From positions 1 through 22,835 of the IMG/VR virus record IMGVR_UViG_3300029989_000160: 22,835 nt of DNA. One strand, given 5' to 3'. The stretch comes from a virus. Position 1 is the first letter of the stretch. Every line of letters starts with the position of its first letter. The notes under the pieces were generated by a model. That model worked only from the letters and a program-made list of their open reading frames with translations, was not told the origin of the DNA and did not search any database. A program made the position numbers and the translations under genes. Positions 1 through 8,700 of the stretch are shown piece by piece.

Positions 1-232
1 CAATGACGTCTGGGGAAAGTTCGTCGTCGTCGCCTACGCGCAAACGGGCTCGGTCGCCGACCTGGGCGAACCGACCTACGGCTACACCTACCGCCTCGAC
101 GGCGCGCCGTATGTTGAGCAGGGCTACCAGGACCGCAACGCCAAGTCGGATATCTACCCGGTCACCGACGAAGTGTCGCCGGTACTCACCGCCGCCCTCA
201 GCGGCTACCTGATTTCCGCCGCGATTGCCTAA
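1..232 (+). CDS. Probable major capsid protein, C-terminal end (partial)
   Basis: The gene is cut by the left window edge; the open frame starts at base 2 and ends with TAA at 230-232, leaving 76 codons. The visible end contains GYTYRLDGAPYVEQGYQDRN, then KSDIYPVTDEVSPVL and a hydrophobic tail ending LISAAIA. This resembles the C-terminus of phage major capsid proteins that precede head-tail joining genes. Position supports it: the next genes follow the lambda-like order of small head protein, joining protein, tail terminator and tail tube. It would form the icosahedral head shell. I infer the family from style and context and see no catalytic or diagnostic motif. It could instead be another head or tail structural protein. 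Confidence 0.5.
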   Translation, partial: NDVWGKFVVVAYAQTGSVADLGEPTYGYTYRLDGAPYVEQGYQDRNAKSDIYPVTDEVSPVLTAALSGYLISAAIA

Positions 233-242
233 GGAGAGCCCC

Positions 243-428
243 ATGAAATATCACGTACAGGAGCCGCTGCGCCACGACGGCGAAGAGTTCGCCGTCGGCA
301 GCACCGTCGATCTGGACCCCAAGGCGGCGAAAGCCTTGCTCGCCTCGGGCGTCCTCATCGATCAGGCCACCGCCAAGGCCAAGGCTGAAGCAGCCAAAGC
401 CGAGGCCGGCGAAAGCGATCCGGTCTGA
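243..428 (+). CDS. Small phage head-region protein (DUF7210-like)
   Basis: This is a 61-residue protein starting at ATG 243, chosen because AAGGAG at 231-236 lies six bases upstream; an in-frame ATG at 225 would overlap the capsid gene's end without a good binding site. It begins MKYHVQEPLRHDGEEFAVG and has a predicted small beta fold (GSTVDLDPKAAKALLASGVL). It ends in an alanine/lysine-rich tail (ATAKAKAEAAKAEAGES) likely to be helical or disordered. Short proteins of this type sit between capsid and head-tail joining genes in many siphophages. Its precise role is unknown, and a minor head or neck component is an inference from position. Confidence 0.6.
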   Translation: MKYHVQEPLRHDGEEFAVGSTVDLDPKAAKALLASGVLIDQATAKAKAEAAKAEAGESDPV

Positions 429-431
429 GCC

Positions 432-707
432 ATGTTCGATGCCGCCGACCTTGCTGTATTCGTTGATGCCGACATGCCGGGCTACGTTTCGGCGACGGTC
501 AACGGACAGCGGGTCAACGGCCTCTTTCGTGCGCGTTACGCCGAAACCTTCGGCTTTGTCGGCGGTACGCAACCGGGACTGCGGGTTCACGACTCGCTCG
601 CCGTGCTTGAAGGGGATTCCGTGCTGATCGGTGCGGCGGTCTATACCGTTGCCACGATTGAACCGGCCGAACCCGGTTTCAATTTGCTGAAACTGGAAAC
701 CGTATGA
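432..707 (+). CDS. Head-tail joining protein (lambda FII-like)
   Basis: This 91-residue protein starts at ATG 432, three bases after the previous stop, and its end overlaps the next gene by four bases (ATGA at 704-707). The sequence is mostly short beta strands (VSATVNGQRVNGLFRARY, DSVLIGAAVYTVATIEP), including the typical 'ILKGDVLT..Y.V..v.pd..G...L.L' pattern at the C-terminus. Lambda FII-type joining proteins attach the completed tail to the head connector. Length fits that family, which is usually around 90-120 residues. Assignment rests on this C-terminal pattern plus the position between head and tail-terminator genes. Confidence 0.6.
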   Translation: MFDAADLAVFVDADMPGYVSATVNGQRVNGLFRARYAETFGFVGGTQPGLRVHDSLAVLEGDSVLIGAAVYTVATIEPAEPGFNLLKLETV

Positions 708-1144
708 GCCACGTCCGTCAGCAGATCCGCGAAGCCGCCGCCATCGTCCTCACTGGCCTCGCAATCAGCGGCTCGCGTGTCTTCCAAAACCGATTGCGTC
801 CGCTCAAGGACGCCGATCTGCCGTGCCTGCTGATCAATACCGACGATGAGGACATCGAAACCATCGGTTTTACCGCCGACGCCCCGCAAGAACGCCGCCT
901 GACCCTGATGATCCGCGCCCTGGCCAAGCAATCCCTCACGCTCGACGACACCCTCGACAACATGTTGGCCGAGATTGAATCCGCGTTGGCCAGGCAGACA
1001 TTCGGCGGTCTCGCCAAAAGCCTGCTGCTGGAAAAAATCAGCATCGAAATGAACGACGACCTGGAAAAGCCCGTCGGCGTCGCCTCCGCGCACTACCAGC
1101 TTACCTACTACACCGCCACCGGCAACCCCGGCACGGCGCTTTAA
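704..1144 (+). CDS. Tail terminator / minor tail protein (lambda U/Z-like)
   Basis: A 146-residue protein beginning MSHVRQQIREAAAIVLTGL and continuing SGSRVFQNRLRPLKDADLPCLLINTDDE. This 'bundle helix, then V(F/Y)..R..P....LP.LLV' opening is typical of phage tail terminator and tail completion proteins. They cap the tail tube at the end that meets the head and stop tube growth. The C-terminal part (HYQLTYYTATGNPG) matches the usual beta-strand end of the family. It is translationally coupled to the joining protein by a four-base overlap and precedes the tail tube gene, as expected in a lambda-like order. Confidence 0.65.
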   Translation: MSHVRQQIREAAAIVLTGLAISGSRVFQNRLRPLKDADLPCLLINTDDEDIETIGFTADAPQERRLTLMIRALAKQSLTLDDTLDNMLAEIESALARQTFGGLAKSLLLEKISIEMNDDLEKPVGVASAHYQLTYYTATGNPGTAL

Positions 1145-1155
1145 GGAGCAACACC

Positions 1156-1800
1156 ATGCCCACTCCCCGCAAATGGTCCAACGTCGCCGTAGCGATGCAA
1201 TCCATCCTCGCTGTTGCCGTCACCGCCACGGCAATCAGCAAGGCCACGGAAGGCGTCGTCACCGCCCCCAATACCCTGGTTGCCGGCGACTACGTCGTTG
1301 CGGTCAATATTCAGGGCATGCGCCAGATCGACGACCGCATCTTCCGCGTCAAGTCGCCATCGGCCTCCGCCTTCTCGCTCGAAGGCGAAGATACGACGCT
1401 GTTTGACACCTTCAGCTCGGGCACTTTCCAGAAGATCACCTTCGGCACGTCGATTACGACGGCGACGACGATCAGCCCGTCGGGCGGCGAATTCGACATG
1501 ATCGACACGACGACGATCCACGTCTCGCAGCGCAGCCAGATGCCCGGCTTGCCGAGCGCCATGAAGTACGACATGGACCAGATCTGGGACGTCTCCGACG
1601 CCGGCCTCAAGGCCATGAAGAGCGCCAGCGATGCGCAAGCCAAGCGCGCCTTCTTGTTCACCTTCGGCGTCGGCGGCCAGATCATGGCCTTCAATGGTTA
1701 CGTCGGCTACTCCGGCGCGCCGGGCGGATCGTCGCAGCAGATGGTCACCTCCAAGGCGACAATCACCTGTAACGGCACGCCCACCTACTACGCGAGCTGA
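1156..1800 (+). CDS. Major tail tube protein (lambda V-like)
   Basis: A 214-residue protein with start ATG 1156, preceded by AAGGAG at 1143-1148. It opens MPTPRKWSNVAVAMQSILAV. A first beta-rich section follows (TLVAGDYVVAVNIQGMRQIDDR), then a region with the 'FDMIDTTTIHVSQRSQMPGL' style common to phage tail tube proteins (target of insertion, IDxTT, small-molecule-like beta sandwich). The role is to polymerise into the hollow tube around the tape measure. Position is diagnostic: directly after the terminator and before the frameshifted chaperone and the tape measure. An unusually strong ribosome binding site suits a protein needed in many copies. Confidence 0.75.
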   Translation: MPTPRKWSNVAVAMQSILAVAVTATAISKATEGVVTAPNTLVAGDYVVAVNIQGMRQIDDRIFRVKSPSASAFSLEGEDTTLFDTFSSGTFQKITFGTSITTATTISPSGGEFDMIDTTTIHVSQRSQMPGLPSAMKYDMDQIWDVSDAGLKAMKSASDAQAKRAFLFTFGVGGQIMAFNGYVGYSGAPGGSSQQMVTSKATITCNGTPTYYAS

Positions 1801-1801
1801 C

Positions 1802-2137
1802 ATGTCGGCGCTTTCTGAAAAACTGCGCAAGGCTCGCACGTTGCGGGTCGAGGCCGGGGGGTTCACGTTCCTGGTGCTGCGTCCGACGCCGCTCGAACGC
1901 GAGGAGAAGCTGCGCGGCAACGTCGCGCGCGGAATCCTTTCGCTGATCACCGGATGGGAAGACGTAACCGAGCTGTCGATGTTCGGTGGAGGTACCCCTC
2001 ACCCACTGCCGTTTGACGCCGACGCCTGCGCCGAATGGCTGACCGACCGGCCGGACCTATTCAACGTCATCGCCAAGGCCGTGGTCGACGGCTTTGAAGC
2101 CTACCTCTTGGCGCAGGAGGAAGCGCTAAAAAACTGA
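1802..2137 (+). CDS. Tail assembly chaperone (lambda G-like)
   Basis: A 111-residue protein starting at ATG 1802, immediately after the tail tube stop. The frame is open further upstream, but that part overlaps the tube gene and is not credible. The protein starts MSALSEKLRKARTLRVEAGG and contains FTFLVLRPTPLEREEKLRG and a segment on the local 'tail assembly' pattern (LFNVIAKAVVDGFEAYL). Chaperones of this class bind the tape measure and recruit tube subunits. Its last sense codons form the slippery heptamer AAAAAAC at 2128-2134, right before TGA 2135-2137. Some ribosomes should therefore shift -1 and make a longer product (see next entry). Confidence 0.75.
   Translation: MSALSEKLRKARTLRVEAGGFTFLVLRPTPLEREEKLRGNVARGILSLITGWEDVTELSMFGGGTPHPLPFDADACAEWLTDRPDLFNVIAKAVVDGFEAYLLAQEEALKN
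2128..2134 (+). other. Programmed -1 ribosomal frameshift site (AAAAAAC)
   Basis: The heptamer A AAA AAC has the canonical X XXY YYZ form and sits in the zero frame directly before the chaperone's stop codon. The -1 frame is open from here for 72 codons to the tape measure start. It works as the G/GT ratio switch in tail assembly. I did not identify a convincing downstream stimulatory structure by eye. Confidence 0.75.
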
Positions 2138-2352
2138 GGGCCTGGCTTGACGAGCAGCAGCTTCCGGAAAAAGTCAGGTCAGGCGGAACTCCCCGGGGCG
2201 TGGCCGTCGCCGTTGCCGCCTGGAACATGATGTCCGGGCTCGATTGGTCGGCGCTGCCAATAGTCTGCGACCTGCTTGGCGTCAGCGATCCAGAGCACCT
2301 GGTGCAGCAATTGATTCTTCTGAGAGACCATACGAGCGAGACTGATGGCTGA
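2134..2352 (+). CDS. Tail assembly chaperone frameshift extension (lambda GT-like)
   Basis: This frame has no credible start of its own. It is reached by a -1 shift on A AAA AAC (2128-2134), which is in the correct zero-frame phase (CTA AAA AAC TGA). After slipping, translation continues with CTG AGG GCC TGG at 2134 for 72 codons to TGA at 2350-2352, giving an approximately 183-residue G-GT fusion. The extension reads LRAWLDEQQLPEKVRSGGTP, then VAVAVAAWNMMSGLDWSALP and CDLLGVSDPEHLVQQL. It ends inside the start of the tape measure gene (ATG 2345), just as lambda T overlaps H. The G/GT arrangement is conserved in long-tailed phages, and I infer the shift from the sequence alone. Confidence 0.75.
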   Translation: MRAWLDEQQLPEKVRSGGTPRGVAVAVAAWNMMSGLDWSALPIVCDLLGVSDPEHLVQQLILLRDHTSETDG

Positions 2353-4489
2353 CCCAAAACTAAACATCGAAATCACCGCCAAACTCGACAGCCTCGATCG
2401 CGATTTTGCAAGAGTCAACGGTATGGCGCGCGATACGGCGAGCAAGGTTGAACGCGCGTTCGGCGGCCTGGGCAGTTCGCTCAAGGGAATTGCCGGCGGA
2501 TTGGTGGCGGCGTTCTCGGTCGATATGTTCGCTGGAATATTCACCGGCGCGGTCGAAGCGCAGGATCATCTCAACGATTTATCAAAATCCACCTCGATCT
2601 CTGTAGAGACGCTGGCAGGCCTCGGCGCCGCAGCGCGAAAGTCTGGCGGAAATCTGGATGATGTCGCCGCATCGGTTAACAAGCTGTCGGTCAACATGGG
2701 CAAGGATCCGGAGAAGTTCAAAGCGATCGGCATTAGCGCCAAGGAGCCGATCGAGGCATTCAAGCAACTGGCCGACGTCTTCGTCTCAATACAAGACCCT
2801 CAGGAGCGCGCAGCGTTTGGCGCTGCAGCGCTTGGCAAGTCGTGGGCCGGGACGGCGCCGCTGCTTGCAGAAGGCGGCAAGTCAATTGGCGAGATGGTCG
2901 AGAGGGGGACAAGGCTCTCAAAGGTTACCGCCGATTCAGCAAAAGCTGCTGATGAGCTGAATGACCGGCTGGAAGATCTACAGACCGCCTCGCAGGGAAC
3001 GAAAACGGCATTCGTTAATCTGGTAATCCCCGCGATGATCGAAACTCTTAGGATTATGGATCAAATGCGGGAGTCAGGCAGCATCCTGGCACCGCTATTG
3101 TCTGGGATTGGCAGGCAGCGATTTTCGTTCGATCCGAATTTTGCAAGTTCAGAGACGCAGTTTAAAGATTTGAAAGCGAAGTTGTCAGGTCTTGAAACGG
3201 ACCGCGCCAATCTCGTCGCCTCTGGAGGGGGGTTGATCAATATTTGGCTGTACGGAAACAAGGATGATCTTGACCAAAAGATACTGATCACTCGTAACCA
3301 GGTCGATGCACTCAGCAAAATGGGCGATAAGCTGGTCAAGCCGGCTGAAACTCAGGTCGGTCGCAGCGCGCTATCGGCGGCCGACGTCCGAAAATTCCTC
3401 GACGGTGACAAAAGTACTCCAAAAGTCACCACCCAGATCAGCGACGGGCAGCGCCTGATCCAGCAGCTCCGGGACCGAATGTCGACTCAGGAACAGCTCA
3501 CCGAGGTCGAGAAGCTGCAGCTCTCGTTTGCTGACAGCCGCTACAAGATCATTAGCTTTGGCGAGAAGGACATCGCGCTATCGCTGGCCGCGCAGATCGA
3601 CGCGCGCGGCGCGATCAACAAGGAACTCGACGCCGAGCTGGTGATGGTCAAGGAACTGACCAAGACCTACGACGCGCAGGAGGCGCGCCTGCAATCGCTC
3701 ATCGCCAGTACCGATCATGGAAAGAATGCCCAGACCATGCAGGATGAGGCGCTAGCCGAGTCGGCGCTGTTTTCTGGAAAGATCGATAGCAGCACCTATG
3801 ACCAGATCATCGAGAAGCTGCGCGAGGTCAAGGACGAAGGAAAAGACACTTTCAAGGAACTTCAGGACGCCATCGACGGTTGGGGAAAACAAGGCGCTTC
3901 AGCCATTGCGGACTTTGCGGTGGACGGGTCCGCATCATTCTCGGGAATGACCAAGTCGATCATCAAGGATATGGTCGCCATGGTGGCCCAGCAGAACATC
4001 ACGGGACCCCTTGCGAAATCCATCGGGAGCTTCGACTGGAAAGGCCTGTTCGGCGGGTCGGCCGGGACGACGGGAACGACCAACAGTTTCATGACCAACG
4101 GTGTCGCCCTCGGTTCGGCCAAGGGCAATGTTTTTACTTCACCAGGCCTGTCCGCCTTCTCCGGTCAAGTGGTCTCGTCGCCGACGGTATTTCCGTTTGC
4201 GCGCGGCATCGGCTTGATGGGCGAGGCCGGACCGGAGGCCATCATGCCGCTTAGCCGGGGATCTGACGGAAAACTCGGCGTCCGGGCCGGTGGCGGTACG
4301 CCAAACGTCAGCATCGTCGTGAACAACACCGTCTCGGACAAGGTCCAGGCCACGGTCCAGCCGAGAATGAATAACGGCAAGCTTGAATTCGAGGTATTGA
4401 TTCAGCAGGCTGTAGCGAAGGACCTGCGCAGTAACGGCCCGATGGCGCAAGGGCTTTCAAGCACCTTCGGCCTGGCGAGGGCGATATGA
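2345..4489 (+). CDS. Tail tape measure protein
   Basis: A 714-residue protein. The N-terminal 40 residues (LNIEITAKLDSLDRDFARVN, then TASKVERAFGGLGSSL) match the usual start of lambda-family tape measures. A hydrophobic segment follows at about 47-70. The body is mostly helical and rich in Lys, Glu and Gln. Near residues 495-560 it has GWGKQGASAIADFAVDGSAS and KSIIKDMVAMVAQQNITGPL. The C-terminus carries GIGLMGEAGPEAIMPLSRGS, a motif seen in many tape measure proteins. It sets tail length and is ejected with the DNA. At roughly 0.15 nm per residue it implies a tail near 105 nm (inference). The start overlaps the frameshift product's end and the stop overlaps the next gene. Confidence 0.88.
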   Translation: MADPKLNIEITAKLDSLDRDFARVNGMARDTASKVERAFGGLGSSLKGIAGGLVAAFSVDMFAGIFTGAVEAQDHLNDLSKSTSISVETLAGLGAAARKSGGNLDDVAASVNKLSVNMGKDPEKFKAIGISAKEPIEAFKQLADVFVSIQDPQERAAFGAAALGKSWAGTAPLLAEGGKSIGEMVERGTRLSKVTADSAKAADELNDRLEDLQTASQGTKTAFVNLVIPAMIETLRIMDQMRESGSILAPLLSGIGRQRFSFDPNFASSETQFKDLKAKLSGLETDRANLVASGGGLINIWLYGNKDDLDQKILITRNQVDALSKMGDKLVKPAETQVGRSALSAADVRKFLDGDKSTPKVTTQISDGQRLIQQLRDRMSTQEQLTEVEKLQLSFADSRYKIISFGEKDIALSLAAQIDARGAINKELDAELVMVKELTKTYDAQEARLQSLIASTDHGKNAQTMQDEALAESALFSGKIDSSTYDQIIEKLREVKDEGKDTFKELQDAIDGWGKQGASAIADFAVDGSASFSGMTKSIIKDMVAMVAQQNITGPLAKSIGSFDWKGLFGGSAGTTGTTNSFMTNGVALGSAKGNVFTSPGLSAFSGQVVSSPTVFPFARGIGLMGEAGPEAIMPLSRGSDGKLGVRAGGGTPNVSIVVNNTVSDKVQATVQPRMNNGKLEFEVLIQQAVAKDLRSNGPMAQGLSSTFGLARAI

Positions 4490-4845
4490 TGTCGGTCTTT
4501 CCGTCCTATGCCGAGCTGCTGATCAGCGGCTACGGCGAGAAGCGCGAATCGGCGCTGCTGCGCACCGAGATGGAGTCCGGCCCGCCCAAACAGGCCAGGA
4601 TCAAGTCGCGCGTGATGGTCGAGCGCGCCGTCGCGATCCGCCTCATGAGCCTGGCCGACTATCAGGCCTTTGTCGCCTGGTTCGCGCTCGATCTTGACGA
4701 GGGCGCCGGCTGGTTCGATTTCAATGATCCGGTCTCAGGAGTGTCCAAGCCAGCGCGTTTTGTCGGCGGCGGGTTGGAGGCTACGCCGACGACGGCGCGT
4801 TTAAACGGCTGGACGATCAACGCCAAAATAGAAACCTGGGGCTGA
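4486..4845 (+). CDS. Minor tail protein in lambda-M position
   Basis: A 119-residue protein starting MMSVFPSYAELLISGYGEKR, with the first ATG overlapping the tape measure stop (ATGATG at 4486). It has no transmembrane part. The middle (RVMVERAVAIRLMSLADYQAF) and the pair of aromatic motifs (WFALDLDEGAGWFDFNDPVSG) recall phage proteins that follow the tape measure and help build the tail tip, similar in position to lambda M. The C-terminus WTINAKIETWG is a typical final strand for this small tail-tip fold. It is one base from the next gene. Identification comes from gene order and general look, not a motif I can name. Confidence 0.55.
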   Translation: MMSVFPSYAELLISGYGEKRESALLRTEMESGPPKQARIKSRVMVERAVAIRLMSLADYQAFVAWFALDLDEGAGWFDFNDPVSGVSKPARFVGGGLEATPTTARLNGWTINAKIETWG

Positions 4846-4846
4846 C

Positions 4847-5323
4847 ATGGCCCGCGCCTATTCCGCTGAGTACAAATCGACGCTGGCCTCTACTGCCGCG
4901 CCCGAAGCGCCCATAACGCTGCTCGAAATCGATCACGCCGACCTGTCGCAGCCTGTCCGCGTCGTCAATGACACATCGAATGTCATCAGCAATGGCGTCG
5001 AGTACATCGCCTGCCAGTTCCGTTGCGACATGCCTTCGGACTTTGAAAACCAATTGCCGAAAGCCACGCTTTCCGTTGATAACGTCGGCAAGGAGCTGAT
5101 GTATTGGGTCGAGACCAGCGGCGGCGGCAAGGGAGCGGCGGCGCGATTCATTCAAATCATGCGATCAAGGCCCGATCAGATCGAGTGGGAAATAAGCATG
5201 GACCTGACCAACATCAAAGCGACGACTTCCGAAGTCACCGCCGACATGGGCTACGACAACATCTTCACGCGCCCGGCAATCTCGATGCGCTTCGACAAAT
5301 TCACCGCGCCGGGGATCTTCTGA
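4847..5323 (+). CDS. Tail-tip protein, DUF1833-like (lambda-L position)
   Basis: A 158-residue protein beginning MARAYSAEYKSTLASTAAPE. It continues PITLLEIDHADLSQPVRVVN and NGVEYIACQFRCDMPSDFEN, which is the pattern of the DUF1833 phage family: short lead helix, 'LLEI.H..L..P.R.V.D', 'Y.p..F....P.D....P...L..DNV'. Members replace lambda L in many siphophages and take part in tail-tip hub assembly. Lambda L carries an iron-sulphur cluster, and the few cysteines here give no sign of one. The stop codon TGA at 5321-5323 shares its A with the start of the next gene, so the two are likely co-translated. Confidence 0.7.
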   Translation: MARAYSAEYKSTLASTAAPEAPITLLEIDHADLSQPVRVVNDTSNVISNGVEYIACQFRCDMPSDFENQLPKATLSVDNVGKELMYWVETSGGGKGAAARFIQIMRSRPDQIEWEISMDLTNIKATTSEVTADMGYDNIFTRPAISMRFDKFTAPGIF

Positions 5324-5715
5324 TGATGCACTGGTGCGAGCCGTACATCGGCCAAGCCTATTCACGCGGCGATGCCGACTGTGCTCGCCTGGTGTGCAGG
5401 GTGCGCGCCGAGGTGTTCGGGCTGCCGGTGCCGACCGATGCCGAAGCCGAGCGCGCCGCGTCTAGACTGGGCCGTGTGGCGCAGATGGCCGATGGCGTCG
5501 AGGCGTTCGGGCTGCGAGTCAATGAGCCGAAAGAAGGCGATGCGGTGCTGATGGTCTGCCGTGGGCGGCCGTCGCACATCGGCGTCTATTGCCTTGTCGA
5601 TTCCGAGCCATGCGTCCTGCACGCAATGGAGAACGCCGGCATGGTCGTCAAGCATCGCATCCGCGATCTGTCGCAAGTCATGTTATCAGTCGAAGGGTTT
5701 TACAGATGGAAATGA
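5323..5715 (+). CDS. NlpC/P60-like tail peptidase (lambda-K C40-like)
   Basis: A 130-residue protein starting at ATG 5323 (MMHWCEPYIGQAYSRGDADC). The C40 catalytic cysteine is probably the Cys in GDADCARLVCRVR (about residue 20), and the histidine is in GRPSHIGVYCL (about residue 85). The AME..GMVV segment near 105 fits the rest of the fold. Family proteins are papain-like cysteine peptidases at the tail tip that cut peptidoglycan cross-links during entry or process the tip. Length is short, so it has the peptidase domain but not lambda K's extra Mov34-like domain. The frame is open upstream, but that part overlaps the DUF1833 gene and is not used. The stop overlaps the start of the J-like gene. 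Confidence 0.75.
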   Translation: MMHWCEPYIGQAYSRGDADCARLVCRVRAEVFGLPVPTDAEAERAASRLGRVAQMADGVEAFGLRVNEPKEGDAVLMVCRGRPSHIGVYCLVDSEPCVLHAMENAGMVVKHRIRDLSQVMLSVEGFYRWK

Positions 5716-8700
5716 CCGCGATCGCGCAAGCCCTGACGCTGACCTATAGCCCGCATCCGCTGCTGCCCGTTGATCGCGTCGTCATGCCCGCGCAATGGCA
5801 GGCCGGGCGCACGGTGCGCGAGTACCTGGTGGCATCCGGCATCGACGCGCACCGCGAAATCGTCATCCGCAATAACAACACGCTGCTGACCGTGGCCGAG
5901 TGGGACATCATTTGTCCGGTCCCTGGCGACATCGTTAATGTTGAAGGCGTGGTATCGGGCGGCGGCGGCAAGGGCGGGTCGAACCCGATAGCGATGGTCC
6001 TGTCGATAGCGGTGATGGTTATGGCTCCGCAACTCGCCGCCATGATGTACACGTCGATGGGCGGAACGATTGCGGCGGGCGCCGCAGGAATGGCGGCGTT
6101 CACCGGGTCAATGACCGGCATGGCGATGGTTGCCGGCATATCAATCGCCGGCAATCTGGTAATAAGCGCTCTATTCCGTCCTTCGCAAGCATCAACGAAC
6201 GCTGCAGTAACCGGCCAAGGCGCTGCCGAAAGCCCAACATACAGCCTATCAGGTGGATCGAACAGAATGCGCCCCTATGAGCCGCTTGCGGTCGTCATGG
6301 GCAACCATCGCATATTCCCCGACTACGCGGCCAAGCCATACACGGAGTACGAAGGCGAAGACCAATATCTTTTCCAGGCCTTCAATTTTGGCATTGGCGA
6401 CCTCGAACTATCCGACCTGCGTATCGGCGAAACGCTGCTGTCGTCCTACGCCGATGTCACGATCACCCGCGCAGTTAATGGCGTCCTACCGGGATTCTTT
6501 GGCAACGTAGATACCACGGAGGGCGCTGAATTAACTGCAGCGACCGGATGGGTCGTTCGCACGTCGGGAACGGATACGACGAAACTCGCCGTCGACATTG
6601 GCGTTTCTCTGTTTTACGCGAATGACTCAGGCGGGATTGATGGGAGAACTGTCAATCTTGCTATTGAGTACGCCGTGGCAGGGTCCGGCGTATGGAAAAC
6701 ATTCTTTCCGACGCTTGGCGAATCAACGTTCTATCACCCGGCAACCCACGAATTTACCCTGTGGAACGCCAAGACGAAGCCAATGCGGGTCACGTATGCG
6801 CTCGATGTTCCGATCGGTCAATACGACGTTCGGGTAAAGCGCGCAAGCCCTGACGAGACGGATATCAAAGCAACGTCGACGGCAGCATGGGCTGTGTTGC
6901 GATCATACCAAGATGGTATAGCCGACTACAGCAACCAGACCGTAATCGGCATCAAGATCAAGGCCAGCGGCCAGCTAAACGGCGCGCTGCAACAACTCTC
7001 CGCAATCGCCGACAACAAGGCGAGGGTCTGGACGGGTAGCGCATGGGCGATGCAAGCCACCACAAACCCGGCCTGGTGGTATCTCGACTTCATCCGCGGC
7101 CGAAAAGACGACGAAGGGCATTTGCTCTATGGCTGCGGGCTGTCTGACGAAAAGATCGACATCGAGGCAATCAAAGCCTTTGCCGTGTTCTGCGATGCCA
7201 ACGGACTGACATTCTCCGTTGTGTTGGATAGACAACAGAACGCCGCAGACGTAATGAACATGATATGTCGCTGCGGTTTCGGCTCGCCTTCGCGGGCCTC
7301 TGGCAAACTCGGCGCGGTATGGGATGCGGTCAATCAATCGCCGGTCATGGCGTTTGGCATGAGCAACATCTGCAAGGGATCGTTCGAGGTCGCGTATGTC
7401 ACGGAAAACCTGACCGACGAAATCGTCATCAACTACACGAACCGGGATACGTGGGAGACGGATCAGGTTCGCGTCACCGTTCCCGGTACGATAGGCACGC
7501 CGCTACGCCCTAGCACGATTGAACTGATGGGCTGTACCGTCGATGCCATGGCCGCGAAGTTCGCCCACTACATCGCTGGGCAACAACTCTATCGCCGTCG
7601 CATGATTACGTGGGAAACGGATTTCGAGGGCTTCGTGTGTCAGCGCGGCGATGTTGTTCTTTTGGCTCACGATCTGACGCAATGGGGTTACTCGGGGCGA
7701 ATCGTCAGCGTTGACGGGCTGACCATCACGCTTGACCGCACCGTTCCGCGCTCGGGCGCTGCGGAATACCTGATGATGCAATCGCCCGATGGTGACACGC
7801 AGGTTTTCACCATCGCTGCCGGCGCCGAAGATTCCGACACGATCACGCTGCCGTCCGCCTTCGCGCTGCAAGACGGTTATCCCGCGGTCGATCATAAATG
7901 GTATTTCTCGCCGATGGCCACGCCGGGCAAGAAGGTGAAAATCGTATCCGTCCAGCCGCTGTCGGAATCCCGCGTTCGCCTGATCGCCACCGACGAAGAC
8001 CCGGCCTACTATGCCTCATGGGACGGCGAATTTACTGCGCCAGCGGTTCAAACGCTGCTGACGAATGTAGCGAGCGTCACCCGCTTATCGCTGAAACTAC
8101 ATCAAGTCGTCATCGACAATTTCCAAGTCAATCGCGTCACGGCATCATGGCGACAGACGGGTGGCACGCAGTATTGCACCGTCCGCGCCTGGTTGGATGG
8201 CGTAGCGATTGGCACATGGACGCGGGTTACGGATGCGGCGATAGAGATTGATCTATCTGCCAGCGTCGGCACAGTCTCGGTTGAAGTAACCCCGTTCGGT
8301 GCGCAGGGCTCGGGTGTATCGGTATCGTCGTCGCTCTCGCTGTCGATGCTGCCCGCGCCTGCTGCGCCTGTTGTCGTCGCTACCCCGGCACTGTTCGCTA
8401 TCGATGTTAAATGGCTGTTCGGTGATGCCCGGCAGGATGTGCGCTACACCGAATTGTGGTTCTCGCAGACCAATAGCCGCGCTGCTGCGTCTCGTGTTAC
8501 CAGTGAACCTTATCCTGGCGCACGCTATCTGCACATCGGCATAGAGCCGGGCGAGGGTGGCTACTATTGGGCGCGGGTTATTGATACGCGAGGGAATCCG
8601 TCCGAGTGGTCATCGGCGTCGAATGCAGGCGTCTATGCAACGGTCAGCACTGATCCTGCCGATCTGCTGACGCAACTCCAAAGCGCACTGGGGATGCCAC

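Noticed and set aside
1141-1950. A 269-codon minus-strand ORF
   Set aside because: It is antisense to the tail tube gene, which has an excellent ribosome site and fits the gene order. The ORF has an Arg/Asp-rich shadow composition.
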